Below, in pieces: positions 6,019 to 6,021 of a DNA stretch of 6,021 nt. The stretch's first letter is position 1; each line of letters opens with the position of its first letter. The position numbers and the translations under genes were made by a program. The DNA is from Pseudanabaenales cyanobacterium (GTDB taxonomy: Bacteria; Cyanobacteriota; Cyanobacteriia; Phormidesmidales; Phormidesmidaceae), in NCBI GenBank assembly GCA_022360135.1, contig JAKSDM010000246.1, forward strand, positions 1-6,021, read 5' to 3'. The notes under the pieces were generated by a model. It made no database searches. It was given only the letters and a program-made list of their open reading frames with translations, and was not told where the DNA came from.

Positions 6019-6021
6019 GGG

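Overview
The window looks like a piece of a cyanobacterial chromosome. Three things point that way: a GrrM/OscB-type radical SAM/SPASM cyclophane maturase, a very large NB-ARC/WD40 protein with the N-terminal helix-turn-helix and C-terminal cap typical of cyanobacterial signalling ATPases, and a CCTAACCCCTCTCCC-type palindromic spacer of a kind common in these genomes. The genus cannot be fixed from sequence alone, and I saw no copy of the HIP1 octamer GCGATCGC. All three intact genes lie on the minus strand, so the window reads biologically from right to left.

Right part (2283-5981): one 1,232-codon gene for a STAND-class ATPase. In order it has an N-terminal VMAP-type helix-turn-helix, an NB-ARC ATPase with intact P-loop, a helical linker, a short pentapeptide-like stretch and 14 WD40 blades (two seven-bladed propellers), then a conserved C-terminal cap. 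It carries no fused effector domain. A possible promoter lies at the very edge of the window and favours a start 11 codons inside the longest ORF.

Middle (1750-2282): about 530 bases with no intact gene. It holds the degenerate N-terminal fragment of a DDE transposase on the plus strand (about 2066-2248, interrupted by TGA) and a weak promoter candidate for the next gene.

Left part (1-1749): a small RiPP (ribosomally made, post-translationally modified peptide) locus. The precursor gene (1438-1749) encodes 103 residues. It has a signal-peptide-like leader, a GrrA-like amphipathic segment, and an unusual core in which half the residues are Asp and which carries nine aromatic-X-Asp motifs, mostly Phe-Asp-Asp in tandem. 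Downstream, after a 295-base spacer with two strong inverted repeats, comes the radical SAM/SPASM maturase (start at 1142). It runs off the left edge shortly before its expected end. The predicted pathway is that the maturase links each aromatic side chain to the Asp two residues further on, turning the core into a chain of three-residue cyclophanes that may then be exported.

The most interesting feature is this maturase plus FDD-repeat precursor pair. Its core chemistry (acidic, Phe/Asp-based) differs from the Gly/Arg/Trp/Asn-rich cores that named the GrrA family. The STAND gene is a separate transcription unit, and nothing in the sequence ties it functionally to the RiPP locus.
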